A stretch of DNA of 64,000 bases from NCBI GenBank assembly GCA_030789695.1, contig CM061138.1, positions 19,354,214-19,418,213 of the forward strand, given 5' to 3'. This document shows positions 24,301 through 34,377 of this stretch, piece by piece. The translations under genes were made by a program, and so were the position numbers. The number at the start of each line of letters is the position of its first letter. The first letter of the stretch is position 1. The stretch is from Scilla litardierei (Eukaryota > Streptophyta > Magnoliopsida > Asparagales > Asparagaceae). The notes beneath the pieces were generated by a model. That model ran no database searches. It had not been told where the DNA came from and saw only the letters and a program-made list of their open reading frames with translations.

Positions 24301-27300
24301 TTTAAAGTCTACTGCAAGATTTTAACCCATGACCTTTTGCCAGTGGTGCTTTGACACCATGTTGGAAATTGCCCAAAAACTTAAGCGGATGAGTTGGCGG
24401 TCAAACAATCTTTAACCATTATGATACCGGATTCCTCTCCCCTTTCAAATAGAATTGGGATTTTAATTTTAGATGTCATTGACAAACATAAGTTTTTTAT
24501 TTGACCCATTTTTCAAAATAAAAAAGAAAAAAGAAAAAATGTATCAAAAATTCGATCCAATCCCAATCCAATTCATGTCCTCATTTAAACCCACGCCTAA
24601 TCATCTTCATTGCCACTGATATATTTCACTAAATTATTAATAAATCGTAAATTTCATCATCTTTTTAAGCATACATTATTCCATGAATCAAGATGCATTT
24701 AAGTCAACAATATTTATAAATTTTTGACACATGCATTAATAACCAGAAAAGTAGTTATATTATATAGCAACATCCAAAATGCTTAAGCCATTATTTTATC
24801 AATCCCCACATGACAAATCCCTCTCACACACCCAAAGAAAGAAAAAGAAAACAAAAAACAAAGTCATGCATGCCCTCACCCACCCATACACCCACAAAAT
24901 TCAAGAACTAAGCAGAAAGAAAGGACATTGTTGGGAATGAGGATTGTAGCCACAAGGGTGGCAATTATGTAGTTTGTAGTTATGGGGCCCGAGTGGCAAT
25001 TTTGTAATTTGGTGCCCGATGGGCAAATTTGTAAATAGGGTCAATCCAACCATCTCTTATACAATTCAGGACCTTTTTTAAATTTTGTCCTACCTGCAGT
25101 TTTTGTCCTACATGTCACGATTTGTCCTATGTGTCACTAGAAAATATTACTGGCCTCAATTTGTCCTGCGTTTCGAAGAGGAACGGATATAGAAACTGCT
25201 CATTTTCACGTTTCCCTCTTAAAAAACAGTTTTCTTCATCCTTCCCTCAACTTCTTCCTTCCCTCAAACTTCAACCTCCAACCCACAAACTTAACTCCCC
25301 TTTCTTCTTCCGCCCACAAACTCCTCTGCTACGTTCTCAACTCACGACGTTGTCAAATCGCGACGTTCTCAAATCATTTCTTCTGGGATTTGCTTCTGCT
25401 CTCAAATGGCGACGTTCTCAAATCTCTGGGATTAATTTCTGTAAGTATATAGAGAAATGTTACTGGGATTAATCTCTGGGATTAATTTCGTGTACGCCCA
25501 CAAACTCCTTGGTAAGTATATAGAGAAATGTTTCTCAAATCTCTGGGATTAATCTCTGGGATTGTCAACTCGTTTCTCTGGGATTAATCTCTGGGATTAA
25601 TTTCCAAAAAACATTGATTATCTCTAAGGTTTGCTTCTCAAATCTCTGGGAATAATTTCTCAACTCGCGACGTCCTCAAATCCCCAGAAGATACTCAATG
25701 TTTTTTGGAATCAATCTCTGGGGTTTCTTTCCTTACCACTGTAGCGGCACACTGTTTGGCATTAGAGATAATCCTCCGGTAATCAATGTTTTTCTATCTA
25801 CTGTTAATTTTTGCTTCTTTCTATTTGTGTTCCAGTGATTATCTCTTTGCTCTGGTCCCCAGGTTAGCGAAAATTGTTTCCTATTGATTTCTATTTTCTG
25901 GAGCCTGAAAACTATGATTTATGGGGATTTTCCAGTTCTTTGCTTTCACAACATCAAAGCCCGTACGTAGGACTCGATAAACACTGTGAGAATTCTTTTT
26001 CCTTTTCCCCAGTTTGAATAGGGATTTCTCTGTGTCAGTTTGATCTCTCAAGTCTTATCAATTCTGCATAGTTAGCATTCATTATCTTTCATGTTTTTTG
26101 CAAACTGAATTAAGTAAAAAGCAAACAAAATTTGCATCAAGATAGAGGAAGGAAAATGACATGACAGCAGACCCACTTCCATGGCCCCAACTTGAGAGAG
26201 AGAGAGGGGTGTACTTGATCACTGTAAAAAGAAGCCTTGCTTTTGGGAGGTAGGAACTAAGCGCAAATTATCTTAACCAACTCAAATTGATTATCAGACT
26301 GTTATATTATAAGTTAGCCTTGCTTTTCCTTGAAGTTTTATGCTTTTCCTTTTCAATTTTATGAGAAATTCTACTGATTGAACTGTTATTTCAAAATTGA
26401 CATTGAAATTTTATTCCTAACCCCGGTGAAACTCCATGATTTATGTCAACTGCTAAATTTAAAATTAGCTAATCCTTAATGAGAAATACTAATGCTTGGA
26501 ATGTTAAGCTACTAACAAGTTCTATGCGTATGTTTGACATGTTACAGCAAGTTTTCAATTTTGACATAAATCAGGGATCCATTAGCACCCAGATTTAAGT
26601 TTTTAGTTTTAAGTTTCAAAGATCAGTGATCCATTAGCAAGTTTCAATTTTGACACTAACAATTTGTATGCTTATGTTTGACATGTTACAGCTAATTGAT
26701 CCATCAGGGATCCATTATACTTTTTTAAGTTTTCAAGTTTTCAAGTTTTCAATTTCATTAGCATCCAGATTTTGACATTTGACATTTGGTTCATTAGAAC
26801 CCATTTTTTTATCATTATCATTTCAATTTTCGTTTACATTTAACACCCAGATTCATCATTATCATTTCATTAACATTTCAAGTTGTCAGCCTTAGTTTCA
26901 ATTAGCACACATATTGTTGACATTTCAAGTTTCATTTCAAATTAGTTTCATTTAGCACCCAGATAATTTGAACTAGCATTACCAGGTTTCCATTAGCACC
27001 CAGATATTAGTGAATTATGTGTCAGTTGCCAAACAAATGTGACAGATCCCTAGAGTAATTTAGCATGTATGTGAACATCCCTCATTTCTCAATTTCAATA
27101 CTTCCCCAGTGACTTTGTTCCTCCCGTTCTCGAATCCCTCGGTCCGTTACTTAACTATTCAGTTGAGGAGTTGGAGAGAGCCCTGAGAAGCGGATAGAGC
27201 CCTCATCATCGCTCGATTCCGATCACCAAAAATTATTATTTAATGTTTATTGTGCGTGAGACTGCAATTATTATTGTTTAGCTCAACCCAAATGACATTA

Positions 27301-29044
27301 GGCCTAGCAATAACACTGTGCTTTATTACATGTTAAACAAAAAATACAGATACAAAATGCCCAAAAGTAAGTTACATCATCCTCTATTCCCGCAATAGTA
27401 GGTTACAGCATCCTATATCAGTTTTTGTTTGAAACACATTTTCATTATAAAATTTGGAATTAATGCGCCAAAAGGCCGTAATTCACACAATAGAAATATC
27501 CATCTGTTCACATTCATGCATTTCTTTCTTTTTTTTCTTTCTTTTTAAAGAAAGAAATATCAATTTTTCCTTTATAGTTCTTTAACTCAGTTTGCTTCAC
27601 ATATAAATGGCCATGAAAATTAAACAAAAACGGATCACAATATTATTCTTTATTTATTTCTTTTCGTTTTCCCCTCTTTCATCTGCAGTGATCAATGTGC
27701 AAAAATAGGCCAAAATCATAAACACTACATATAGGCAAAATATATTACACCTCAATATCATATCCAATGCTCACAACTTAACTGCATATTTTAATTCAGT
27801 CTCTCTTACACTTAGGACAAACTTAGAATGCATTTAATTGTTTTTTCTACACATTGGCTAACAGGAGAACGTGCCATTAAAAGTTCCAAAATGTGAAATC
27901 CTAAGAAACATGAAACCAACCAATTAAATGATGTACTATTTCTAACCAGTTACATAAATACCATTGTTTCTAAATCTGCTTCACTCATATCCAATAAATT
28001 CCTAAATATCACACACTAATCACATGAACAAATGACTGTCAAATTCCTGAATGAAATAAGTTCGATCTTCAATCTTTACTCTACAAAAAAGATTTTTGAA
28101 AGGAATTAAATTTCTTTGTATCGTAAATTAATTTATATCGTAAATGCATCTTTGTCCTACGTGGCATCAAATTATGACTAGGGCAGTTTTTGGGAGAGTG
28201 GCGATCCCTATGGAGTGTGGGTGAGTGGTTGGGTGTGGAGTTGAGTGTTTTGGTGAAACCCAAACAAAAATTGCCACCACATTCCCCTTATTTGCAAGTT
28301 CGCCATTATTTTTTCCTACAACTGAAAGACCACTCATCTTCCCCAAATTACGAGTGTTCCATCGCTCTTTTTCCGCTATGCACCGACATTTTTTTCTCTT
28401 TAGTCCAGACTATTGTTCCCATGTGACGACTGACCCAGGTTTTTTTTCGCACATCAATATTGCACCCCCCCCCCCCCCCGCGGAGACGACTTCCACGTCA
28501 TTCCATCGCCCGGGCCACGAGTACCATGTCGTCATTTAACCCGTTAACTGACTGTCCTCAGTTTTGCACACGGTATTCGACCTTCACCGTGCCCTACGGG
28601 CACGGGTTATGACTAGTACCTCTCCAAAATCCAACTTTTGAACTCAAGTTTTGGAGCTTGGGATTGAAGAGAGGGGTGGGCTTTGGAAGAGTAGAAGGAG
28701 AACCCAAAGAAAGCGCAAGTTCTTCAAGAACTAAGAAGGGCCAAAGACTTTTAAGGAGAACTTGTGTAGGGTATGATTTCTAACACTTAAGGTGGGATTA
28801 GTTTTAAGATTGTTCTTGTAGAATTTCTAGCATTTTCGTAGGATTCTCTAATAATCCTACTTAGGTGCTACTCTTAGAATTGTGTAGGAGTCTCATATTT
28901 TAGTTAAGGGTTAATTGCATAAAAATACCCTCACGTTTGAGCCACTTTTAAGTAAATATCCTGGGGTTTCTTTTGTGACAAATTGATATCATGTGACAGA
29001 TTATGGGCTGACGGTGTTAAATTGGACCGTTTTGCCCCCTCCTA

Positions 29045-29132
<88 letters not shown>

Positions 29133-32100
29133 TGAGGGGATTTGGATGCTTAAATCTGAGAGAGGAATCACAAGAGAGATTGAGAATTCTCTCTACTTTC
29201 GGGGGAGTGCTGTCGTCCTCTTAAATCGGGGAGTTGGGAGAGTGGTCCACCTCTCAAACTTGCCATTATCTTCTTTATTTTCAGTTTTATATAATAAAAT
29301 TCAGATCTTTATTTCGGATCCTATCACATATTGATGGTTCAAATAAAATTCAGCATTTCAGTTCAACCTAATTTCTAGAGATAATATTGTTCTGCAAAGA
29401 AACTGCTAATTGTGCATTATCTCTTCCTTGCTTGTTAGATCAGTCTTTCTTACCTATTGAATCTGGAACGGTTGCCCTTTGTTAAGTGGTTTTAAGATGC
29501 ATGGCACATGAGGTAAGTATCCCAACCAACAACTAGCATTCAAGTTTTCATGAAAAATTCATGCTTGCGCTAAGCTTCCTGAACCAGGGAACAGCACCAA
29601 CCCGAAGAAGGTTCACATCAATTTGACATATGTCAACAAAAAATTCATCAACAGTTCAGGAATCTCTGCTCAATAGTCTCCGCATAACAATGAGAAAATA
29701 AGTGTTTGATATGATGATGTTCATAGAAAATCCATAGCTTGCTCTAAGCCATCAGAAGTCTCATCAGAGGCATAGCTGATGAGATTGTCGATAGTTCAAG
29801 AGTGATAGAATGCATACCCCATCAACAAAGCAATAGCTGTATTCACGTTGTAGCTTGGTTCTGTAATGAAGCTTATCGGTTTTTTTTTTGGGTTTCACAT
29901 ACAACAATAATGGAAGTACTTACTTATTAATAGAAATCTGAATATTAATGAACACACACACCTGTGCACATGCGCACAAGCACACATACAAACTAGCAAA
30001 CCAAATTATAGGGTAAGAACGGTACATGCATGCACAGAAATCTAGACCAAGAGGAAACACGAGGAAGCTAAACTACATCGGGGCAGGATAAATATGCAAA
30101 CACAGGAAGGCTAAACAAGTAAAGTAGCATATAACACTTGCTTACAAACTTAATATCAAATGAATGTCATAGTTATTGGTTGATGTTTTACACCAATTCA
30201 GATGAAACAATTTCAGGGAAGAGTCCACCAACCTTCATAGGAAAATCGATGGCTGTCGTTTGCATGTTGCAACATGAAAGAATATGCAACCATGTTATCT
30301 GGTGGAATGGAATGTATATTTGCTTTTGTAGAAGAATCCGCCATCTTTTCCTGAAGAAGTATCCATCGCTTCAGAATATGTTAAAGATAGGAATATTACA
30401 TAGCAAAATTATTAGATGTTGCAACCGCTATTTCACTAAACATGATACCATGTACGCCGTCAAATATTGAAAAGAAACTCTTACATTTTCCATTGTATGA
30501 AAAATATACATATAGTAATAAGCCCTATCCTACAAACTTCATTGATGCCCTAAAGACACCAAATTAATGATTAACCAAAACAAATAGAAAACATGTGTGC
30601 TGGACTATACTCCTTTGGACATATGAGTAATAACAGAAATAGAAATTCATTCTAAATATGTAAATCTAAGGATTCAAGTCATGTGAAGATAATAAGAAAT
30701 TACCTTTCTGCTTTGGATTTTCTTTGCCGCAAAATTTTCTGCTAGCTTGCGTCGTTTCACATTTTCCCTTTTCTATCATAAATGATAAAATGTCAGATTA
30801 CATGTATATACATCCTTTTGAGAAGTTAAGAAGCATAGCACCATCAAAAAAGGCCTGAGATGCAACATAAAACAGTCTGTGGGAGCAATACTATCCAATT
30901 AGAATGGTATTGGTGGGAGACTAAAAAATGTTTAGCTATCATTTTATTTTCAACATTGAAATATTCCAAGGCAAATTATGAACAGATTTCTAGATAATTA
31001 GTTTATACAGTCTTTCTTGATGCAACTAAGAGAATTATCAGATACGAGCCTCTACTCTGTCTGTGAAAGCAAACAGAAGCAAGCCATGCATGTGCAAACT
31101 TAATAACGCTATATTATAAGAAAAAATCATCCTAAAGGTGTTAGCTCCAGCATATTATCAGGTGCTTACATTGGAACTCATTACCTAGTAACCTTGGCAC
31201 CTAAAAAGTATGAAAAAGAACCAGACAGCCCAGTTTGAAAAGGAAAGATGTGATATGAGCAAACAACATTCTGTCAACGCTGTTCACATATTTCACAGAC
31301 CTTGATGCCACAATTACAAGCCCCCCTTATGTGTACAGCATAAAATTCTCAATGCAATCAAATGATTTCCCTACAGAGGTCCTCGCCTTTTCGGCTAACC
31401 GCAAGGACAACAATGAAGCCAATATGCAGTTATAGCCAAAAGAAAAGTAAATGACATGAAAAATGAGTAACCAAAACAAGTGGATTTCATCCATCATAAG
31501 ACAGTGATACTGTACTAACCTTGCGGTTCCATTCATCATAAACCGTGTGACTCCATCCATCATAGAGAGAGGAGGGGCCAAAAAAAACAAAAAAACGTGT
31601 TGATTTCATCCAACATAAGACAGTGATATAGTGCTAATCATAGACATCCAAGTAATCCCCAAAACTAAGTATGACTTACCTTTACAAAGAAAAACAAAAC
31701 ACACCTGGTCGAACTTGTTGTCCATTAATTTACTGATTTTAAAGCCGCAATTACAAAACCCAGTTTGTTACAACAGAAAATTTGCAATGCCATGAAATGC
31801 ATCCCTTAATGAGGTTTTTATCTTTCCAGGTAACAAAAAAATGCAATGGAGACAATGTGCAGTTATAGTCGACTCAAAACAGAAGTAAACAATGGAAAAA
31901 AGAACCAACCAAAAGCTGTGGAGAACGGCCCATTCAAGCTAAAGATATATTAGAGAGAGGAGGCAGAAGAAAGGCATAAACCTTGTTGACGCCGTATATC
32001 ATAAGCTGATGGTATTGAAATAGTCCTATTATGCATCCAAATAATCCAACAAATCATAATAAGAACTAAATTTACCACAATAATGGACAAACACACCACG

Positions 32101-34377
32101 TGAAAACTTTTTCCATCTTGCAGACACCGCATAAGGCTTAGGAATGTATTCCATGTAGCTCTTTGACTTATTCTATACCTGAAGGATTGAGCAAATTACC
32201 CTATGGCAAGTCATATCATGTCGCCTCTTTGTCAACACCCTTACATGCTTTACAAGGATCAGGAAGCTTGCTCCTTGGTTGCATGAACCAGAACAACGGT
32301 GGGTATATACCTAATGCAAAATGGCTTAGGTAACTTTGGCTAAGAATAGTTAGGATATAATCATTAGATAGCTAACTTCCGACCAATGATTGTAAATTTT
32401 GCTTAACTGTTTTCAAGGAGCTTTTTTGACCCTTGAATCATTCTCCACATCCGAACCTATTTTCATAGGAAAAGGCTTAAACAATATTTGACAATACATA
32501 TATGCAGAAGATGACTGATGCTCATTTGGCATTCATAACATTTGTGACTGCTGCGAATATTGGCACATTTATCTTAAACAATGAATCGATTTCCCTATCT
32601 CAGAACATCTCAGTTTCTCATTTTTCTCCCACTTCTTAGCAAACAGGACAGAAAATATTAGACACATAGTCAGAAGTTGACATTTAACAACTTCAACCAT
32701 GCAAGTAGTACAAGCATGTTTCCAGTTGGTATATAATCTTCTGGTATTTAGTTTGAGCAGTGAGCCAATATTCCACCCCACAATAATTCCTCTTCAAATG
32801 ATTAAATTCCATAACATAAGATCATGCTACATCTCAGTTCAATAGCTGCAAATTAATTATTAAACTTGAAAATGGCTCCAAGGATTTATGCAGTATACCA
32901 AAAACTGTAAAACTATTCTTATCCTAATACTTCTTTGACTATCTGCACCAATTACCTTTCAAGGATAGGTACCACTTCGGTCAGGAGTGGGTCAATACCA
33001 TATGTACAGCCGTACAGGGGGGACCATCACAATGGAAAATGCATTCTAGATATCAAAGATATTGTCAACAAGCACAACAGCATGACAAAACGACCGCGCA
33101 TATTGACCTTCTTCAAGTTAGCCAGTAGTAGGTGCTAGGCTTTAAGATGAAGGATTAATCCACCAACATTTTTCATTGAATATAATGTAGAGAGATTTAT
33201 ACTCCTCGCCTTCATCCATGTTTATAACACTATTGATAAGGCCGTCTGTTGATAACCAGTTGAACAAGCTTCTACCATTCAGTGCCCAATACGCCAAGTG
33301 CCCCTAACTACTATAGTAAGTGGTTGCGCATCTGCCCAAACATGTTGCCATCCCAAATGAAGCATCCCTTTCCCAACTCGGTAACTCATATTAAACTGAA
33401 GTTAGCTCAGAGGATTACACAAAATCATTTAAATAACGAAGGGTGCTATACTTATGCTCAGTGTAACCAATAACACACTATCAGCCCGTGGACTCGAAAC
33501 ATGTATTGACATCTTTAGAATCAGATAATTCTGTCTATTAGCATTACCTATGCATTTGATACAGAAATCAACCAATTCCACTTAGGATATGAAATCGATT
33601 GTCAGATCACTTACTGAGGAAATATACCCAACTGGATTATAAACTTTTCACCACACGGTGGTGTTTCACAATACCTAGTCAACAAATTTTACTCTCCAAA
33701 ATCACTATGAAGGTGGCTACGAGAGAAAAAAAATTAGGCACGAATTTAATGCGGGAGTCAAAATAACTACATAATAGTTAGGTAATGCATCGAATTGAAC
33801 AAAAACAAACGTTTATTCGCAGAAAAAAAAATAAGTACTCACTGCCATCCACCGACATCTCAATGCGACATCCCTTACGGTCTTCTCCGGCAACAAAGCC
33901 GCCATCTTAATATACTTCAGCATCCCCTGCTCATCCGCAAACCTGAATTATCAAAACAATAACAAAAGGAACAATTGCCTCGAAATCTCAAGAAAATTTT
34001 AAAACCCCAGCAAGTAACAAAAAAACCCTACCACCTCCTATCAAGAGAGCTACCTACTTGATGAGCCCATCGTTCAAAATCGCCTGCTCATTGAACGACC
34101 AATCGACGGCCAGCCCAGTATCATGCTTCAACCCCGGCAGCGGCTCCATGAGCATGCTCCCATAGTTCTCAAACCCCGGAAACATCGAAGAAGAAGACGT
34201 TCCAACGCCCAAATTCCCACAATCTCCTCCAAAAATCAAACCTCCCCCATTCAAATCCATTCCGGCGCCGCTGTTCGCCGACTGGAACGAAACCACGTGT
34301 TGATTGTAGAAAGACGGCGGGAAGACGCCGCCTCCGTGCTGGAAGAAATTCATGTTGGAATCCGCCGCCATGATCAT
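15352..34377 (-). CDS. SANT-like / DUF3755 nuclear protein (At3g07565-like), seven coding exons over about 19 kb
   Basis: Exons on the minus strand: 34377-34058, 33942-33843, 30772-30704, 30350-30233, 23289-23201, 15647-15586 and 15484-15388. All have AG/GT borders and all join in phase (320, 100, 69, 118, 89, 62 and 97 nt). Reading on past 15388 gives a stop at 15354-15352 and 296 aa. Alternatively, the GTGAGC at 15387 is a donor to an unseen last exon. Residues 93-140 (VDWSFNEQAILNDGLIK, FADEQ..., TVRDVALRCRWMA) form a SANT/Myb-like module. A basic stretch follows (KRENVKRRKLAENFAAKKIQ). The C-terminal part (TQRLLDENNQVLNQISANLS, LQDNIELFSRTSNNITSIL, PGIMSQMTPLP, LMNSILP) matches the DUF3755 pattern. 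Likely a chromatin- or DNA-associated protein; function is not established. The N-terminus is Gly/Asn/Phe-rich. Intron sizes from the 5' end are 115, 3070, 353, 6943, 7553 and 101 bp, the large ones filled with transposons. Confidence 0.85.
16025..17172. other. Intron 5 segment of the DUF3755 gene without recognised element
   Basis: AT-rich and mostly unremarkable. The part at 16840-17110, with AAGGCCGGCCGGCCTCC near 17000, has higher GC and may be a transposon fragment, but I cannot place it. Confidence 0.35.
17173..17304. mobile_element. MITE-like foldback element
   Basis: The left arm, GCTGCTACTCACACTACACA from 17173 (continuing TTTTGTTA), is mirrored by the right arm AACAAAATGTGTAAAGCGAG followed by TAGCAG, ending at 17304. 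An inner inverted pair, TTGCCATT/AATGGCAA, lies at 17225-17253. The 132-bp span is AT-rich and non-coding. Located in intron 5 of the DUF3755 gene. Confidence 0.6.
17311..17400 (+). mobile_element. tRNA-derived SINE-like head
   Basis: An A-box-like TGGTCCAACGG (17321-17331) and a B-box-like GGGGTCGATCCC (17362-17373) are spaced as in a tRNA promoter, but the segment does not fold into an intact tRNA. It is followed by a GC-rich stretch and CGCGCGCGC near 17390. This is the layout of a plant tRNA-derived SINE; the body and 3' tail are not defined. Confidence 0.45.
17903..19210 (+). repeat. Sirevirus-like LTR remnant (plus orientation)
   Basis: Begins TGTTAAGCAAACATATTGG and ends beyond TATTCACCCCCTCCAGT (about 19145), a signature found near the 3' end of the Sirevirus LTRs elsewhere in this window (complement at 41137-41175 and at 55265-55290). 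Inside it are ACTAGTCGACC-type motifs at 18240-18400 and a GTCTC/GAGAC array at 18791-18900, in the place where the intact element has its inverted-repeat array. No pol is adjacent, so it is a solo LTR or fragment. Borders are approximate. Confidence 0.45.
18791..18900. repeat. 20-bp minisatellite of GTCTC...GAGAC hairpin units
   Basis: Four consecutive 20-bp units (starts 18791, 18811, 18831, 18851) of the form TGTCTCATTAGAGACGTGTT, plus a fifth after a 9-nt interruption at about 18880. Each unit is a small palindrome, GTCTC-N4-GAGAC. It lies inside the LTR remnant. Confidence 0.85.
19672..19795 (+). repeat. Second, truncated LTR tail
   Basis: Collinear with the tail at about 19065-19185: GTTGATTAAG, then a TAAGTAACT-like block, then ATTATTCACTCCCCTCTAGT (near 19762). 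The two tails lie about 610 bp apart in the same orientation. They may be the two LTR ends of one deleted element or two fragments of one family. Confidence 0.45.
19822..20025. repeat. Degenerate AT-rich minisatellite, left part
   Basis: Irregular repeats of about 15-22 bp around the core AAATTTAGTTCCCCCAAAA. The array stops exactly at the copia insertion (20026) and resumes at 22466, so the insertion split one array. Confidence 0.6.
20026..20155 (-). repeat. LTR (left; 3' LTR of the minus-strand copia element)
   Basis: 130 bp with TG...CA ends, matching 22336-22465 at most positions (about 10-12 differences by eye), which indicates an older insertion than the Sirevirus element further right. 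Confidence 0.8.
22060..22245. other. GC-rich island inside the copia element
   Basis: Strongly G/C-rich (GTGGGGGTGGGGGTGGGG near 22070, then CGG/CCG-rich sequence) in an AT-rich window. It sits near the primer-binding end of the minus-strand copia element, where the 5' leader and gag start would be. Plus-strand open frames here are probably composition artefacts. Confidence 0.5.
22336..22465 (-). repeat. LTR (right; 5' LTR of the minus-strand copia element)
   Basis: Partner of 20026-20155. Immediately inside it on the minus strand is the putative primer-binding site CGTTATCAGCACGA; immediately outside is the target duplication AATTC. Confidence 0.8.
22466..22755. repeat. Degenerate AT-rich minisatellite, right part
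   Basis: Continuation of the array at 19822-20025, with repeated TTTAGTTTCC/TTTAGTTCCCC cores and AAAATTT spacers, decaying beyond about 22700. Confidence 0.6.
23300..25100. other. Intron 4 segment of the DUF3755 gene, nothing recognised
   Basis: AT-rich intronic sequence. Short overlapping open frames at 23704-24305 on both strands have no family pattern and no coding bias that I can see. Confidence 0.4.
25420..25700. repeat. Irregular repeats of a TCTCTGGGATTAAT core
   Basis: The 14-bp core recurs at least six times between 25420 and 25700 with variable spacers. A longer duplicated phrase, GTAAGTATATAGAGAAATGT, occurs at 25441 and 25512. The arrangement looks like local slippage or duplication in intron 4, not a regular satellite. 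Confidence 0.6.
26512..27010. repeat. Diverged tandem duplications (CATTAGCACCCAGAT / GTTTGACATGTTACAGC)
   Basis: Two phrases recur: TATGTTTGACATGTTACAGC at about 26529 and 26672, about 143 bp apart, and CATTAGCACCCAGAT variants five or so times between 26580 and 27005. Non-coding, within intron 4. Confidence 0.5.
28073..28616 (+). mobile_element. Non-autonomous Helitron
   Basis: The 3' terminus has the Helitron pattern: an 8-bp hairpin CCGTGCCC (28587-28594), loop TAC, GGGCACGG (28598-28605), an 11-nt tail, and terminal CTAG with host T at 28617. The proposed 5' end TCTTTACTCTACAAAAAAG (28073), preceded by A, fits the TC-start rule and an A/T insertion site. The 544-bp interior has no Rep/Helicase ORF; a C-run and GC-rich patch occur at 28466-28520. 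Located in intron 4 of the DUF3755 gene. The 3' end is firm, the 5' end less so. Confidence 0.65.
29049..29127. repeat. (CT)n microsatellite
   Basis: About 39 uninterrupted CT units. The open frame across it (28993-29334) is a by-product of the repeat. Confidence 0.95.
31296..32050. repeat. Degenerate tandem duplication in intron 2 of the DUF3755 gene
   Basis: Blocks around 31310-31450 (CACAATTACAA, GTACAGCATAAAAT, CAATATGCAGTTATAGCC) recur in order at 31748-31870 (CGCAATTACAA, TACAACAGAAAAT, CAATGTGCAGTTATAGTC). The phrase CATAAGACAGTGATA is also repeated at 31495 and 31614. Copies are roughly 430 bp apart and well diverged. Confidence 0.5.
32051..33842. other. Remainder of intron 2 of the DUF3755 gene
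   Basis: No transposon termini, ORF or RNA gene recognised. Open frames on the plus strand (32935-33138, 33282-33473) have no family resemblance. Confidence 0.4.

Noticed and set aside
25122..25472. 116-codon open frame in intron 4
   Set aside because: It begins at a TTG, has a Ser/Phe/Leu-rich low-complexity product, and runs into the TCTCTGGGATTAAT repeats.
28993..29334. 113-codon open frame
   Set aside because: It is open because a (CT)n microsatellite encodes Ser-Leu repeats; flanks are not coding-like.
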